Below, one piece after another: positions 7,813 through 16,687 of a DNA stretch of 44,908 nt (its first letter is position 1; each line of letters starts with the position of its first letter). Origin of the DNA: Alteromonadaceae bacterium (GTDB lineage Bacteria; Pseudomonadota; Gammaproteobacteria; Pseudomonadales; Cellvibrionaceae). The notes under the pieces were generated by a model that ran no database searches, had not been told where the DNA came from, and saw only the letters and a program-made list of their open reading frames with translations. The stretch is from NCBI GenBank assembly GCA_002746115.1, contig NVXL01000028.1:1-44908 (forward strand), read 5' to 3'. A program made the position numbers and the translations under genes.

Positions 7813-7879
7813 GTGGTTGCGTTTGTAGCTTTGATGCGCCACACTTACTTGTGTTGAATACATTTAAAGGTGAGTAAAC

Positions 7880-8263
7880 TTGAAGAAGAACCCAATGGAG
7901 AATCTCAGTCGTCGTCAACGCCAGATTATGGATATCTTGTTCCGGGAGAGCGCTTGCTCTGCTGAGGATATTCGTGAGCATTTACCGGATGCGCCTAGCA
8001 ATTCGGCTGTTCGAGCGATGTTGTCGACGATGGTTAAAAAGGGCTACATTAAGCAGCGTGAAGAGAATTTTCGTTACGTCTACAGTGCGGCCATGAAGCA
8101 AGAAATTGCGCAAAAAACTGCGCTCGATGGTTTGATTAATACATTTTTTGCAGGTTCACCCAGTGCTGCCGTGAGTGCGTTGTTAGGTATGCAATCTGAA
8201 AAAATATCGGCAGAAGAGCTTGACGAGTTAAGTAGCTTAATTGAAAAAGCTAAGAAAAAATAA
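7880..8263 (+). CDS. blaI: BlaI/MecI/CopY family transcriptional repressor
   Basis: A 127-residue winged-helix repressor. RRQRQIMDILFRESACSAEDIREHL is the first helical part, SNSAVRAMLSTMVKKGYIKQREE is the recognition helix and wing, and the C-terminal half (from about residue 75) is the dimerisation helix region. The family represses its own gene and a neighbouring blaR1/mecR1 gene and is inactivated by proteolysis. TTG at 7880 is taken as start because AAAGGTGAG precedes it. ATG 7895 would remove five residues. The M56 gene follows 76 bases later, the classic pairing. The gene is divergent from the TonB2 operon, with shared repeats between them. No beta-lactamase gene lies in the window. 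Confidence 0.9.
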   Translation: MKKNPMENLSRRQRQIMDILFRESACSAEDIREHLPDAPSNSAVRAMLSTMVKKGYIKQREENFRYVYSAAMKQEIAQKTALDGLINTFFAGSPSAAVSALLGMQSEKISAEELDELSSLIEKAKKK

Positions 8264-8339
8264 GTTTTGATATAATAAGTTTACATATAAATAGCCCCAC
8301 TAGCTTGCGCAGTTAGTCGATTGCAGATGGAGATATATC

Positions 8340-10226
8340 ATGGCAGACATTAGTTTTATCTCATCCCCATTGTTCATGCCTCCTGTCAATTTGCTTGAAG
8401 CGGCTACCTCTGCATGGGTTCAATTTCACTTGCGTGCAAGTGTTCTCCTTATTATGTGTCTATTTGTTTTGCAGCGTCTAAAAAGCTCCGCGGCTAACCG
8501 ACATTTACTGGTATTACTTACTTTGTTTGGAACTGCAATGTTGCCGTTGTCAGCTAGCTGGTTGCCAGCCATTGATATTCCCGTCGAATCACCTGTGTCG
8601 ATTATGATCACGGAAGCCACCAGAGATGGAAGCTCAGCCTCGAGTACCACTGTCACCGTGACGGGTACAAAAAGCGACGCGAGTTTTTGGTCTAATTATT
8701 ACCCATATGCATATCTTTTTTTCGTGCTTGCTTATTTTGGTGTCGCAGCGGTTTTACTGATCAAGGTGTTTTGGAGTAACGGGAAAATATTGTTGCTAAA
8801 TACGCTGTGCAAAAATCTGGAACAAAGAGAGTGGCGAATTGCTTTGCTGCATGCGAGGGTTAAATTGCGGGTGGGACGGCGTGTACAAATCCGCCATAGT
8901 CGCTGGATTGATGCGCCTTTTACTTGGGGCTTACTTAAGCCAATTATATTTGTGCCTAGTGAGGCTAGGCATTGGTCCGAGCAGTTAATTAAAAGCACTT
9001 TGATGCATGAGGTTGGGCATATCCGGCGTCATGATTGGCTCTTTTTGCAGCTTTCGCGGGTGGGTTGCGCAGTGTGTTGGTTTAACCCGCTGTATTGGCG
9101 AGCTTATACTCACCTCAGTAATGACGCTGAAGCCGCGAGCGATGATTTGGCTATGCATACGGGGATTGCGAACACTACTTATGCGGAGGATTTATTAAAG
9201 GTGGCGCGCTCTGCGTTTTCAAAGCAAAACACTGAGCATGTTGAGGCGGGCGCGGTATTGGCGATGGCGCCAGCGGAAAGGCATAACTCGGAGTTACGTC
9301 AGCGAATTCAAGCCGTACTCGATTTGGGGCGCCAGCATCGCCCTTTGAGCCCCGTTGCGGCCTGCTTGATCAGTGCGGTGACACTTTGTTTGTTCCTACC
9401 GTTAGCGAGTATACGTACAAATTACATTGAGCCCGATCAGGGCAGGCTTGAAGTGCAATCCGTTTCGAATCGTGTTCTTGCTGGGCCCCGCGATAGGGAG
9501 CTTTTAGGAGAAAATCGTCAGCTAAAAAACGAGTTCAACGAGTCGTCGACAGTCCAGCTTAGGTTAGGGAGGGGTGAGGATGGTCTAGCTAATGAGCTCG
9601 GTCCACCAGAGAAAATGGATTTGCCTTTGTTTGCGTCTACGCACTATAACTTAAAGGTATCTAGGGTGTCCGCTGTGGAGATAATGGTGGCTGATCAGGC
9701 GCTTAAAAAGCGGGCTTTAGCGGATGCCTTTCCAGAATTATCTCTTAAGAAACCTTTGGGTGTTAGCAGTGTTCCAGAAAATGTTCGAAAAGCTGTTCCT
9801 AACGCGAGAGCCAATATTGCGGCCGCTGTAGATGTTAACGATGCAAATGATGTTAATAAGGCGGTTACCCGCGAGCTTTCCGAAAAAGCATCGGCGGTCG
9901 TTTTTAGTGCTGAGATCGAAATGCCTGCGACGACAGTTGTGAGTCCGGTGGTGAGAACACCTATGGTAAAACGTTTGGCGATTCCCAAATACCCTTTTGT
10001 TGCGCGCTCTAAGGGGATAGAGGGCGAGGTGACTGTAGCTTACGACATTGATCATAAAGGGAATGTGCTTGAGGTCGAGATTGTATCGGCGCAGCCGCGA
10101 CGAGTATTTAACCGAAGCGTTATTCGTGCGCTCAAAAAATCTGTATTTTCTCCGGCTAAAGTAAATGGTCAATCCGTTGGTGAGAAAGGCTTAACAGAAA
10201 CATTTATATTTGTTTTAGAGAGTTAG
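8340..10226 (+). CDS. BlaR1-type M56 metalloprotease with C-terminal TonB domain
   Basis: A 628-residue inner-membrane protein. It has three hydrophobic segments before the protease (near residues 28-48, 52-75 and 122-145) and a cytoplasmic peptidase region with the zinc motif HEVGH (H223, E224, H227). A fourth segment follows (about 340-358). There is then a long polar, Ala/Glu-rich region and a TonB-family domain (about 545-628: IPKYPFVARSKGIEGEVTVAYDIDHKGNVLEVEI). In BlaR1 the extracytoplasmic C-terminus is a penicillin sensor. Here a TonB domain occupies that place, so the signal may be a TonB-dependent receptor, TonB/ExbD status or an envelope ligand. Its expected target is the BlaI-type repressor just upstream. 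The fold call is secure; the signal is unknown. Confidence 0.88.
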   Translation: MADISFISSPLFMPPVNLLEAATSAWVQFHLRASVLLIMCLFVLQRLKSSAANRHLLVLLTLFGTAMLPLSASWLPAIDIPVESPVSIMITEATRDGSSASSTTVTVTGTKSDASFWSNYYPYAYLFFVLAYFGVAAVLLIKVFWSNGKILLLNTLCKNLEQREWRIALLHARVKLRVGRRVQIRHSRWIDAPFTWGLLKPIIFVPSEARHWSEQLIKSTLMHEVGHIRRHDWLFLQLSRVGCAVCWFNPLYWRAYTHLSNDAEAASDDLAMHTGIANTTYAEDLLKVARSAFSKQNTEHVEAGAVLAMAPAERHNSELRQRIQAVLDLGRQHRPLSPVAACLISAVTLCLFLPLASIRTNYIEPDQGRLEVQSVSNRVLAGPRDRELLGENRQLKNEFNESSTVQLRLGRGEDGLANELGPPEKMDLPLFASTHYNLKVSRVSAVEIMVADQALKKRALADAFPELSLKKPLGVSSVPENVRKAVPNARANIAAAVDVNDANDVNKAVTRELSEKASAVVFSAEIEMPATTVVSPVVRTPMVKRLAIPKYPFVARSKGIEGEVTVAYDIDHKGNVLEVEIVSAQPRRVFNRSVIRALKKSVFSPAKVNGQSVGEKGLTETFIFVLES

Positions 10227-10236
10227 GTCGGGGCTT

Positions 10237-10261
10237 GTTCAAATATATGATGAACTTTTTT
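10237..10261 (+). terminator. Weak terminator after the M56 gene
   Basis: GTTCA and TGAAC form a 5-bp stem with a 9-nt AT-rich loop, followed directly by six T residues, 11 bases past the stop. The T-run is good and the stem is weak. Confidence 0.35.
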
Positions 10262-10347
10262 AGTTTTAATATGACTATTAACAGGTTGCCGTGAAAATAA
10301 CGGTAAAAATAGTAGTCAACTGATGATCTATAGTGGAGTGGTAGAAA

Positions 10348-10437
10348 ATGACCGAAGTATTGCTGGAGGGCTTACTTTACGTTTTATATGTTGTAGGCTT
10401 TGTGATATTCCTACCTAATATCTTTTGCGGTGCTTGA
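10348..10437 (+). CDS. Possible 29-residue membrane peptide
   Basis: ATG at 10348 with GGAG nine bases upstream opens a 29-codon frame. It encodes an acidic N-terminus (MTEVLLEG) and one hydrophobic helix (LLYVLYVVGFVIFLPNIF) ending CGA. Single-helix peptides of this size are often real but cannot be proven from one sequence. It lies alone between the M56 gene and a convergent acyltransferase gene. No family is recognised. Confidence 0.35.
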   Translation: MTEVLLEGLLYVLYVVGFVIFLPNIFCGA

Positions 10438-10504
10438 AAAGCGAACTGCTACTGTGATTCCGTATCAGCTCGCCATTTAGCTATCCTTTATGCACCCCTA
10501 CCCC

Positions 10505-11578
10505 TTACGCACCGATTAATAAACGGGAGCGTTTTCCGAGTAGTTTCCCAATTGCTATGCTAATGACAGCTGCTCCCAGCAGTGAGCCAAGCGCTCCAGC
10601 CATCGATATTGCAAACACCATTAAGTCACTCTCCCAAGGTAAGTTTAGGGTAGATAGGCTGGCGATAATAGCAACCTGTATTACGGCATGGATAAAATAT
10701 ATCGGAAAGGCCTTATCTGCCAATACGTGCAACCATTTGGGTAGTTTTTGTTCGATTTGACCTAGCATGGTTAATAACCAAACACCGAAGCAAAGTTTTT
10801 GTATATAGAATAGCGATTCGCGTGCCGAAACAAATGCTAACTTGTCGATGCTGTGAGTATAAAAATATATTAGTACGGCTGAGCAAATAACGGTAGAGGC
10901 GAGCAGTGCCCAGCGGAAGCGGTAAAATAAGGACTGGGCGAGTTGATAATGTTCGCCAATGATTAAGCCGGCTGTATAAGCCCCGATAAAATAGAGTGGG
11001 GTTGTCACTGAAAACCCTGGCCATAACCTTGAACTTACAAGCGGCATGAATACGAGTAAGTACAATAGGATGCGCAGTTTTGGTTTGTGTAAAAGCGGCG
11101 TGATAAGGGGGGTTGATAGGTAGACCAGTATTAGGATAGGGATGTACCACATATGGTAGAACGATGTGCCCGTTAGTAAGTTTCCACCTAGCTCCACCAT
11201 GTATTCTACGAGCGTTCCCTCGAAAAACCCCATGCCGCCGTCGCGAAAGCCATATAAAGTATACCCTGCGCTAAAGAATATGTAGGGAAGAAGGACGTAG
11301 AGTATCTTGCTTTTGGCGAATGTACCCCAGCCGCGCGATTTTAAAATAAGCGAAAATAATATGCCTGATATTAGGGTAAAGTAAATTGTACCGCCGTGGC
11401 CGAATGTTTCAGCCATGGCGCTAAAGAGGCTCGTACTGGTCCAAGACGACTCGTGTCTAACGAAGTAGAACCCGCCAGAGAGCGCGTGCCCGATGATGAT
11501 GGATATAATAGCGACGCCTCGGAAAGCGTTTAAGTGTGGAATAAATGATGGTGACTTTTGGGTTTCCGATGGGCTCAT
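10505..11578 (-). CDS. Acyltransferase family 3 membrane protein
   Basis: A 357-residue integral membrane protein with about ten hydrophobic segments. The N-terminal FRGVAIISIIIGHALSGGF holds the R and H pattern of the acyltransferase_3 (OafA/NodX-like) family, where the His after helix 1 is required for acetyl transfer to surface sugars. Further helices include YMWYIPILILVYLSTPLI-like and YFIHAVIQVAIIASL segments. AAGGA lies nine bases before the ATG. It is a lone gene with no polysaccharide genes beside it, so the acceptor (O-antigen, exopolysaccharide or glucan) cannot be named. Confidence 0.88.
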   Translation of the reverse strand: MSPSETQKSPSFIPHLNAFRGVAIISIIIGHALSGGFYFVRHESSWTSTSLFSAMAETFGHGGTIYFTLISGILFSLILKSRGWGTFAKSKILYVLLPYIFFSAGYTLYGFRDGGMGFFEGTLVEYMVELGGNLLTGTSFYHMWYIPILILVYLSTPLITPLLHKPKLRILLYLLVFMPLVSSRLWPGFSVTTPLYFIGAYTAGLIIGEHYQLAQSLFYRFRWALLASTVICSAVLIYFYTHSIDKLAFVSARESLFYIQKLCFGVWLLTMLGQIEQKLPKWLHVLADKAFPIYFIHAVIQVAIIASLSTLNLPWESDLMVFAISMAGALGSLLGAAVISIAIGKLLGKRSRLLIGA

Positions 11579-12011
11579 TTAACGGCGTCCTTTAGGCTAA
11601 TTTAAGCTAATATATATGTATTGTGGGGTAGCCATTATGGTGTTAAGAGGCTCTGGAGGCGTGATCTTAGCGGTAATTAGTTTTTTTCGCAAACGTCCGT
11701 CTTAAGCTCAAATATAGTGCACCTTTGTTGTGCTCTAACATCGGCGTTTGCATTTCACTTTATCTTCACCTTGGGCTGGCGATTTTAGAAATCTCGACCA
11801 GGCTAAGGCTTTGATAGGTTTGAACTTTTGTGGCGCTTGTGTATGGAATTATGTTATAAGGTCGAGCACTAATAGGTTCACGTCCAGTGATTGATCATTT
11901 ATTAGCAACTTACAAGCAGAAAATATTCACTAGCAGTACGTTAACTAGAAGTACGTTAACTAGGTTTGTGTTAGCTAGAATTCTGTTAACTATGATATGA
12001 AGAGTATAACA
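11579..12011. other. Intergenic region with tandem repeats at one end
   Basis: This divergent spacer separates the acyltransferase gene from the hypothetical gene at 12012. Apart from the four 15-bp repeats at 11936-11995, I see no ORF or RNA with support. Confidence 0.4.
11936..11995. repeat. Four tandem 15-bp repeats before a start codon
   Basis: The units are GTACGTTAACTAGAA, GTACGTTAACTAGGT, TTGTGTTAGCTAGAA and TTCTGTTAACTATGA, in exact 15-bp register (starts 11936, 11951, 11966, 11981). The shared core GTTAACTA contains the palindrome GTTAAC in three units. A decayed fifth unit may precede them (11921-11935). The array ends 16 bases before the ATG of the next gene and so lies in its leader or promoter. 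Confidence 0.85.
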
Positions 12012-12416
12012 ATGCAAAAATACCTCGCAGTTCGCTTTAAGCGAGAAGGCGACGCCCTTTGGGGCTTACGTAGTACAACTGTTGTCGCGTCCAAAGTAGA
12101 AAGTCGAGACCCCTTTATTAAAAACATTGCCGACACCTTACATAGTAAGGGGCTTGAATTTTATGTTGATGATTGTCGGATTCTTTGGTTTTTGATTGAG
12201 GACGATTTTAGTGTTGAGCATTATCAGCGCTTTAATGAGGTCGAATATGTTTTAGATACTGAATGGGTTGACGAGCAAAAAGCTAAGATACGTGGTCTAA
12301 TTGGTATGCGCTATGTTGATGCTTGTGCCGCACTGGTGGCCGATTTCATTCCGAAAAACCAGTCACGCAGCATTAAGTATGTTGTTAATCGCGATAACTC
12401 TACAAGAGTTGCCTAA
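12012..12416 (+). CDS. Hypothetical protein of 134 residues
   Basis: A soluble protein with no signal peptide or membrane segment. It is rich in charged residues and begins MQKYLAVRFKREGDALWGLR. It contains a mixed alpha/beta pattern (VDDCRILWFLIEDDFSVEHYQRF) and an Ala/Val helix near residue 105. No family is recognised. ATG 12012 is chosen because GAAGAG lies seven bases upstream; an in-frame ATG at 11997 has no such site. It stands alone, preceded by the 15-bp repeat array and convergent with modC. Codon use matches its neighbours. Confidence 0.65.
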   Translation: MQKYLAVRFKREGDALWGLRSTTVVASKVESRDPFIKNIADTLHSKGLEFYVDDCRILWFLIEDDFSVEHYQRFNEVEYVLDTEWVDEQKAKIRGLIGMRYVDACAALVADFIPKNQSRSIKYVVNRDNSTRVA

Positions 12417-12478
12417 GCGATAAAAGCCTAAAAAGAACGGCGTCAATTGTTTTGCTGCCTTCACTTAAGGTCGACGGC

Positions 12479-13627
12479 TTAACGCACGACTGCGACAGAT
12501 TTAATTTGCGCCCAAAGCAGGTCGCCTGTTTTAATGGCAAGGCGTGCAACAGACTTTCTGGTCACGCGGGCTATAATATATTCGTCTCCGGCCTTTAAGC
12601 GAATTAAGCTCATGGCGGCGGTGTCGTCGTCATTCAATTCTGTGACTTCTACGCGTAAGCGGTTCAGTACGCTGGAATTGTCTGGGCAGCTAAGGGCTAA
12701 ACTGACATCCCTCGCTAATATTCGTACTCGGACGGACTGATCGAGTTCGTCATCGCCATCCGCAACCCAAAGTTCTCCACCGCTAAAAGCGATGCGGGTT
12801 AAATGCCATTGCTTATCTCGCTCGACCACCTTGCCCTGCAGTATTACACCTGTTTCTTCGTGAAATCGTATGGGTAAGTCAATGCGTGAAAAAACGTCGG
12901 CTAAGCTGCCTTGAGCTACGACCTTCCCTTGAGCCATTACGACGGTATGATCTGCTAGACGCGCGACCTCGTCCATTGCGTGACTGACGTAAAGAATCGG
13001 AATGTTGAAGCTTGCGTGTAGGCGTTCCAAGTAAGGCAGTATTTCTAGTTTTCGTGCAAAGTCCAACGAGGCTAAAGGCTCATCCATCAATAATAATTGG
13101 GGTTGAATTAAAAGCGCGCGGGCAATTGCAATTCGCTGCCGTTCACCGCCAGAGAGTTGGTGGGGGTTGCGAGACAATATTGGTGCTATTCCCATGATGT
13201 CGATGACGTGTTCATAAAAATCCGGGCTGGTCACTTTCCCTGAGCGTTTCATGGCATATTTAAGGTTGCCTAGTGCCGTTAGGTGTGGGAATAAACTGGA
13301 CTCTTGAAAGACGTAGCCTAAGGGGCGCTTATGGGTTGGTAGGCAGGTTTGCGCATCTTGCCAGATATCGCCGTTGACACAAAGCTCGCCTTTATCGGCA
13401 GACTCTAAACCTGCGATACAGCGCAATAAACTCGTTTTGCCTGAGCCCGAATCCCCAAATATAGCCGTAATACCAGTACCGGGTATTTTTATGTCAACAT
13501 CGAGGGTAAAAGCTTGGGGGCTGGCGGAGGGCGGTGTGAATAAAAAGCGAGCATGGATAAGCTTGTCATTGTGATTGGTGTTATTAGTCGGCATGGATCG
13601 ATTCATAGTGCTTGCGTTAGGCTCCAT
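12479..13627 (-). CDS. modC: Molybdate ABC transporter ATPase ModC
   Basis: A 382-residue ABC ATPase that powers molybdate import. Walker [10 protein letters not shown] is at about residues 58-66, the signature LSGGERQR near 158, Walker [13 protein letters not shown] near 175 and the switch His in SHAMDEV. A C-terminal TOBE/MOP-like domain (about 300-382, [21 protein letters not shown]) is the ModC-specific oxyanion-sensing part. The start at 13627 overlaps the modB stop by 11 nt. Internal ATGs at residues 8 and 12 are possible starts. It is the third gene of modABC. Confidence 0.95.
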   Translation of the reverse strand: MEPNASTMNRSMPTNNTNHNDKLIHARFLFTPPSASPQAFTLDVDIKIPGTGITAIFGDSGSGKTSLLRCIAGLESADKGELCVNGDIWQDAQTCLPTHKRPLGYVFQESSLFPHLTALGNLKYAMKRSGKVTSPDFYEHVIDIMGIAPILSRNPHQLSGGERQRIAIARALLIQPQLLLMDEPLASLDFARKLEILPYLERLHASFNIPILYVSHAMDEVARLADHTVVMAQGKVVAQGSLADVFSRIDLPIRFHEETGVILQGKVVERDKQWHLTRIAFSGGELWVADGDDELDQSVRVRILARDVSLALSCPDNSSVLNRLRVEVTELNDDDTAAMSLIRLKAGDEYIIARVTRKSVARLAIKTGDLLWAQIKSVAVVR

Positions 13628-14312
13628 ATTTCATATGGCTGGTGCCCTGAGTTCGCCGAAACCCGTAGAGTGCTAGCAGCACAAAAAAAGAAAACGCCAT
13701 CATCGAAAGAGCTAAGCTGTGAGCTTGCCCGTATTCTAGCGCCTCGACATGATCGTAAATCTGCACTGATACCACACGGGTTTCCCCCGGGATATTACCG
13801 CCAATCATCAATACAACGCCAAACTCGCCCACGGTGTGGGCAAAACCGAGAATGGCAGCGGTGATAAAGCCCGGTTTAGCCATGGGAAGTACCACCGTAA
13901 AAAAACGATCCCAAGGCCCTGCTCGCAAGGTGGCGGCTACCTCTAACGGGCGGTTACCTAAGGCCTCAATGGCGTTCTGAATCGGTTGTACGACAAAAGG
14001 CATTGAATAGAATACGGATGCAATGACTAAACCGCTGAACGTAAATGGCAGTGTGCCTAAGCCGAGGCTTTGGGTTAGCTGTCCGACCGCGCCGTTTGGC
14101 CCCATGGCGAGCAGAAGATAAAAACCCAGTACTGTGGGGGGCAATACCAGCGGCATCGCCACGAGTGCGCTAACGGGGCCTTTAAGCCACGACTGGGTTC
14201 TCGCTAACCACCAAGCGATAGGTGTGCCGATAATCAGTAAAACCACAGTGACGGTGGTGGCCAGTTGCAGTGTTAACCAGATTGCAGCGATGTCGGCGTT
14301 AGAAAAGTTCAT
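13617..14312 (-). CDS. modB: Molybdate ABC transporter permease ModB
   Basis: A 231-residue inner-membrane permease with five or six hydrophobic helices. It shows the ModB motif [23 protein letters not shown] and an EAA-type loop ([24 protein letters not shown] reduced here to its key residues A-x-L-G/R-A-x-x-W-x-x-F). It lies 18 bases after modA and overlaps modC. Together with ModA and ModC it forms the molybdate (and perhaps tungstate) importer. Confidence 0.95.
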   Translation of the reverse strand: MNFSNADIAAIWLTLQLATTVTVVLLIIGTPIAWWLARTQSWLKGPVSALVAMPLVLPPTVLGFYLLLAMGPNGAVGQLTQSLGLGTLPFTFSGLVIASVFYSMPFVVQPIQNAIEALGNRPLEVAATLRAGPWDRFFTVVLPMAKPGFITAAILGFAHTVGEFGVVLMIGGNIPGETRVVSVQIYDHVEALEYGQAHSLALSMMAFSFFVLLALYGFRRTQGTSHMKYGA

Positions 14313-14330
14313 TATTTGGCAGCTTACAAT

Positions 14331-15122
14331 CTAGATTTTAGCGCTTGGGATTTGATACCCGTGGGATTTAATAATGGTTTGTGCTTGTTCGCTACGGATG
14401 AACTTTAACAATTCTTGAGCAGCGCGATTTTTTTCGCCACGTTTTAGCAGCACAGCGTCTTGGCGTATTGGTTCGTGCAGGGTGGTAGGGATAATCCATA
14501 CCGAGCCTGGCGTACTTTGATTCTTCTGTCTGATTTGTGCTAGAGATATAAAGCCTAAATCTGCATTTCCGGTGCTTATAAACTGGTAGGTTTGAGCGAT
14601 ATTTTCCCCTTGCACCCATTTTGACCGGGTATTTTGTTTGAGCTTTAAGCTCTCCAGTACCTCTATTGCGGCAATGCCGTAAGGGGCAAGTTTTGGGTTG
14701 GCGAGTGCTAGCTTGTTGAAGTTACCATTTCTTAGGCGGCGGCCTTCGCTGTCGATAAAGCCCGGTTTGCTTGACCATAAGGCGAGTGCTCCAATGGCGT
14801 AGGTGAAACGTGTGCCTGAGACGCTTAGCCCCGATTTTTCGAGCGCTTTGGGTTTGGCTTGGTCCGCGGAGAAAAATATTTGAAAGGGCGCGCCATGCAT
14901 AATCTGCGCATAGAATTTACCTGATGAGCCGAAAGAGACGTGAACCTTGTGACCGGACGCTTGCTCGAACTCTGCGACTAAGGCTTTCATTGCGCCGGTA
15001 AAATTTGACGCAGCGGCGATATGGATACTTTCAGCGCGACTGACATGCGGGAGTATACTGAGCACAAGCAGACAGCTTAAACGGATAATGCTTGTGAGGG
15101 CAGGTGCAGGGTTATAGCGCAT
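14331..15122 (-). CDS. modA: Molybdate-binding periplasmic protein ModA
   Basis: A 263-residue exported solute-binding protein. The signal peptide is about residues 1-30 (SCLLVLSILPHVSRA). The mature start IHIAAASNFTGAMKAL, the following SFGSSGKFYAQI and the segment GAPFQIFFSADQAKP are the ModA oxyanion pocket motifs. The C-terminus ends in the usual AQELLKFIRSEQAQTIIKSHGY. The ATG has no strong ribosome site but fits the signal peptide exactly. It is first of modABC. No modE or molybdoenzyme gene lies in the window. Confidence 0.95.
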   Translation of the reverse strand: MRYNPAPALTSIIRLSCLLVLSILPHVSRAESIHIAAASNFTGAMKALVAEFEQASGHKVHVSFGSSGKFYAQIMHGAPFQIFFSADQAKPKALEKSGLSVSGTRFTYAIGALALWSSKPGFIDSEGRRLRNGNFNKLALANPKLAPYGIAAIEVLESLKLKQNTRSKWVQGENIAQTYQFISTGNADLGFISLAQIRQKNQSTPGSVWIIPTTLHEPIRQDAVLLKRGEKNRAAQELLKFIRSEQAQTIIKSHGYQIPSAKI

Positions 15123-15154
15123 TAATTAGCTAGCATGTTGGGTATATTTTGAAG

Positions 15155-15178
15155 CGCTATATACTGCATGATAAGACG
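15155..15178. promoter_or_regulatory. Possible ModE-like half-palindrome before modA
   Basis: CGCTATATA (15155-15163) and ATAAGACG (15171-15178) form an imperfect inverted pair 33 bases before modA. They resemble the CG-Y-TATAT…ATAACG layout of ModE operators, but the second arm has an extra base. The match is weak and no ModE gene is present here. Confidence 0.25.
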
Positions 15179-15258
15179 ATTGGTTACAAGCCTTGCAATC
15201 TTACCTTGCTTGTTTAAATCGTCTTTGATGGCCTTCGGGTGATTATGGGTTTAGGCGT

Positions 15259-16383
15259 TTAAAACAAAACGTTGTCATCGCTAATGTGGGTGCTGTTAGG
15301 AGGTAGAAAGAAGCCCTTTAACTCATCGGGAGGTGAATAGCTTTCGCCAAGTAATTGCCGAACTCTTGAGGCGTTGTGATCCATGTTGGCAAAGAAGGAC
15401 TGCAGGTCATCGCCATAGCCTGCGATAATCTTTTCAAAATCCCCTTCGTCTTGAATGTCTAAGCGTGAGATCAAACCAGAGTTGAAGAGTTGCTCTTTTA
15501 GTCCCGTTTTGTTTTTTTCTGCTTTGCTGGATAGCTTGCGTCTTAACTCGTCATTTTCGGCTTCAATGCGAACTATTTGTGCAATTAGGTTTATGTGCAT
15601 TGATTGTGCTCGAAGCGCGGTTTCGGTGGAATCCATTAGGTGGGCGAGGGTATCGATTAGGTGACCGACGTCTTTCACCAGCAGCGCAATTGACTGCCAA
15701 CTGAACACTGCACGGCCAGCGCCAAAGGAGTATATGCGCCCAAAGGATTCGGAGTTGCGTAAAATTGCCTCTTCTAATTTTGGTATTACGCCGTTACTGG
15801 AAAAAAACGAGCCATTTTCACGTAATAAAAGCGTGCCGCGTGTATTCAATTTTTTAAGGCAGTTCAAAAAAGCATGGGCAAGGGTATCCTTGTCGTGACA
15901 AAAATGACAGGCTTGAACAAATTTAGAAACGACATGCATGTCGGACGAGTCGCGCTGTAGATTTTCAAGTAATGAGCTAGTGTCTTTTGCGGCAGTTTTG
16001 ATTGCTGCACGTTCGCGCTCACAGTTGAGCATGGCTTGAACTTTTGCGTACATCTCCTGCTTGGGCGCGGATTTGCTGATGTAATCATTACCGCCTAAAT
16101 CGTAGGCTTTAAGGCGCCCTTTTAGGGAGTCCATTGTGGAATAAAATATAATAGGCGTGGTGCGAGTTTCTTCCATTTTACGAAATTCTGAGCAGGCTTC
16201 GTAGCCATCCATCTCTCCCATAACCACATCGAGGATGATGATGTCCGGGCGTAGCTCTTTGCCCATTTGCGTTCCCTGCTTGCCGTCGCATGCGACGTAG
16301 ACGTCGTACTCAGAAAAAATTTTGGCTAACAGTTTTCTGTTTACCAAGTCATCATCAACTATTAAAATTTTACTAATTGTCAT
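15259..16383 (-). CDS. Response regulator with uncharacterised C-terminal region
   Basis: A 374-residue cytoplasmic protein. Residues 1-125 form a receiver domain. The acidic pair is in ILIVDDD, the phosphoacceptor Asp in DIIILDVVMGEMDGYEACSEF (near residue 52), the Thr/Ser switch in IIFYSTMDS and the Lys in YISKSAPK. The rest has no recognised output domain. A GAF-like stretch (about 150-260) is followed by a coiled coil (about 262-295: HINLIAQIVRIEAENDELRRKL) and a polar tail. The lack of a DNA-binding domain suggests control by protein contact. No kinase gene is adjacent. An AGG motif lies eight bases before the ATG. Confidence 0.85.
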   Translation of the reverse strand: MTISKILIVDDDLVNRKLLAKIFSEYDVYVACDGKQGTQMGKELRPDIIILDVVMGEMDGYEACSEFRKMEETRTTPIIFYSTMDSLKGRLKAYDLGGNDYISKSAPKQEMYAKVQAMLNCERERAAIKTAAKDTSSLLENLQRDSSDMHVVSKFVQACHFCHDKDTLAHAFLNCLKKLNTRGTLLLRENGSFFSSNGVIPKLEEAILRNSESFGRIYSFGAGRAVFSWQSIALLVKDVGHLIDTLAHLMDSTETALRAQSMHINLIAQIVRIEAENDELRRKLSSKAEKNKTGLKEQLFNSGLISRLDIQDEGDFEKIIAGYGDDLQSFFANMDHNASRVRQLLGESYSPPDELKGFFLPPNSTHISDDNVLF

Positions 16384-16687
16384 TTAGTTTGCCTGGTTAC
16401 ATAAATAAAAACCCCCTGCGCTATTTGGGGCGTTTATAAAGCTGGGTATAGCATGGTGAAGTATAGCCTTAAAGTTGTTGGGTGCTTTGATGATTACCGC
16501 CGTTATAAAATAGAAATAGGAAATATTAAAACCGTATTTTTATTGAAATTAGTGTTAAAAAATGAACACAAAAACTTAAACTCAAGGTGTGTTTTGGTCG
16601 ATTGAGTTTAAAATGAAGGCTCCGGTGAGTGCGAAGTAATATGGATACGCTAAAATTGTACTAGTTGGGGGTACCACGGAGAATCTA
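16384..16687. other. Divergent intergenic region
   Basis: This is an AT-rich spacer between the response regulator and the zinc-ribbon gene. Near 16411-16432, short C-run and G-run arms (CCCC/GGGG) sit beside a run of T on the minus strand, a weak attenuator-like signal 28 bases before the regulator start. Nothing else is supported. Confidence 0.3.

Noticed and set aside
16411-16432. Minus-strand terminator or attenuator before the response regulator
   Set aside because: The stem is only four or five pairs and misaligned with the T-run; not strong enough to call.
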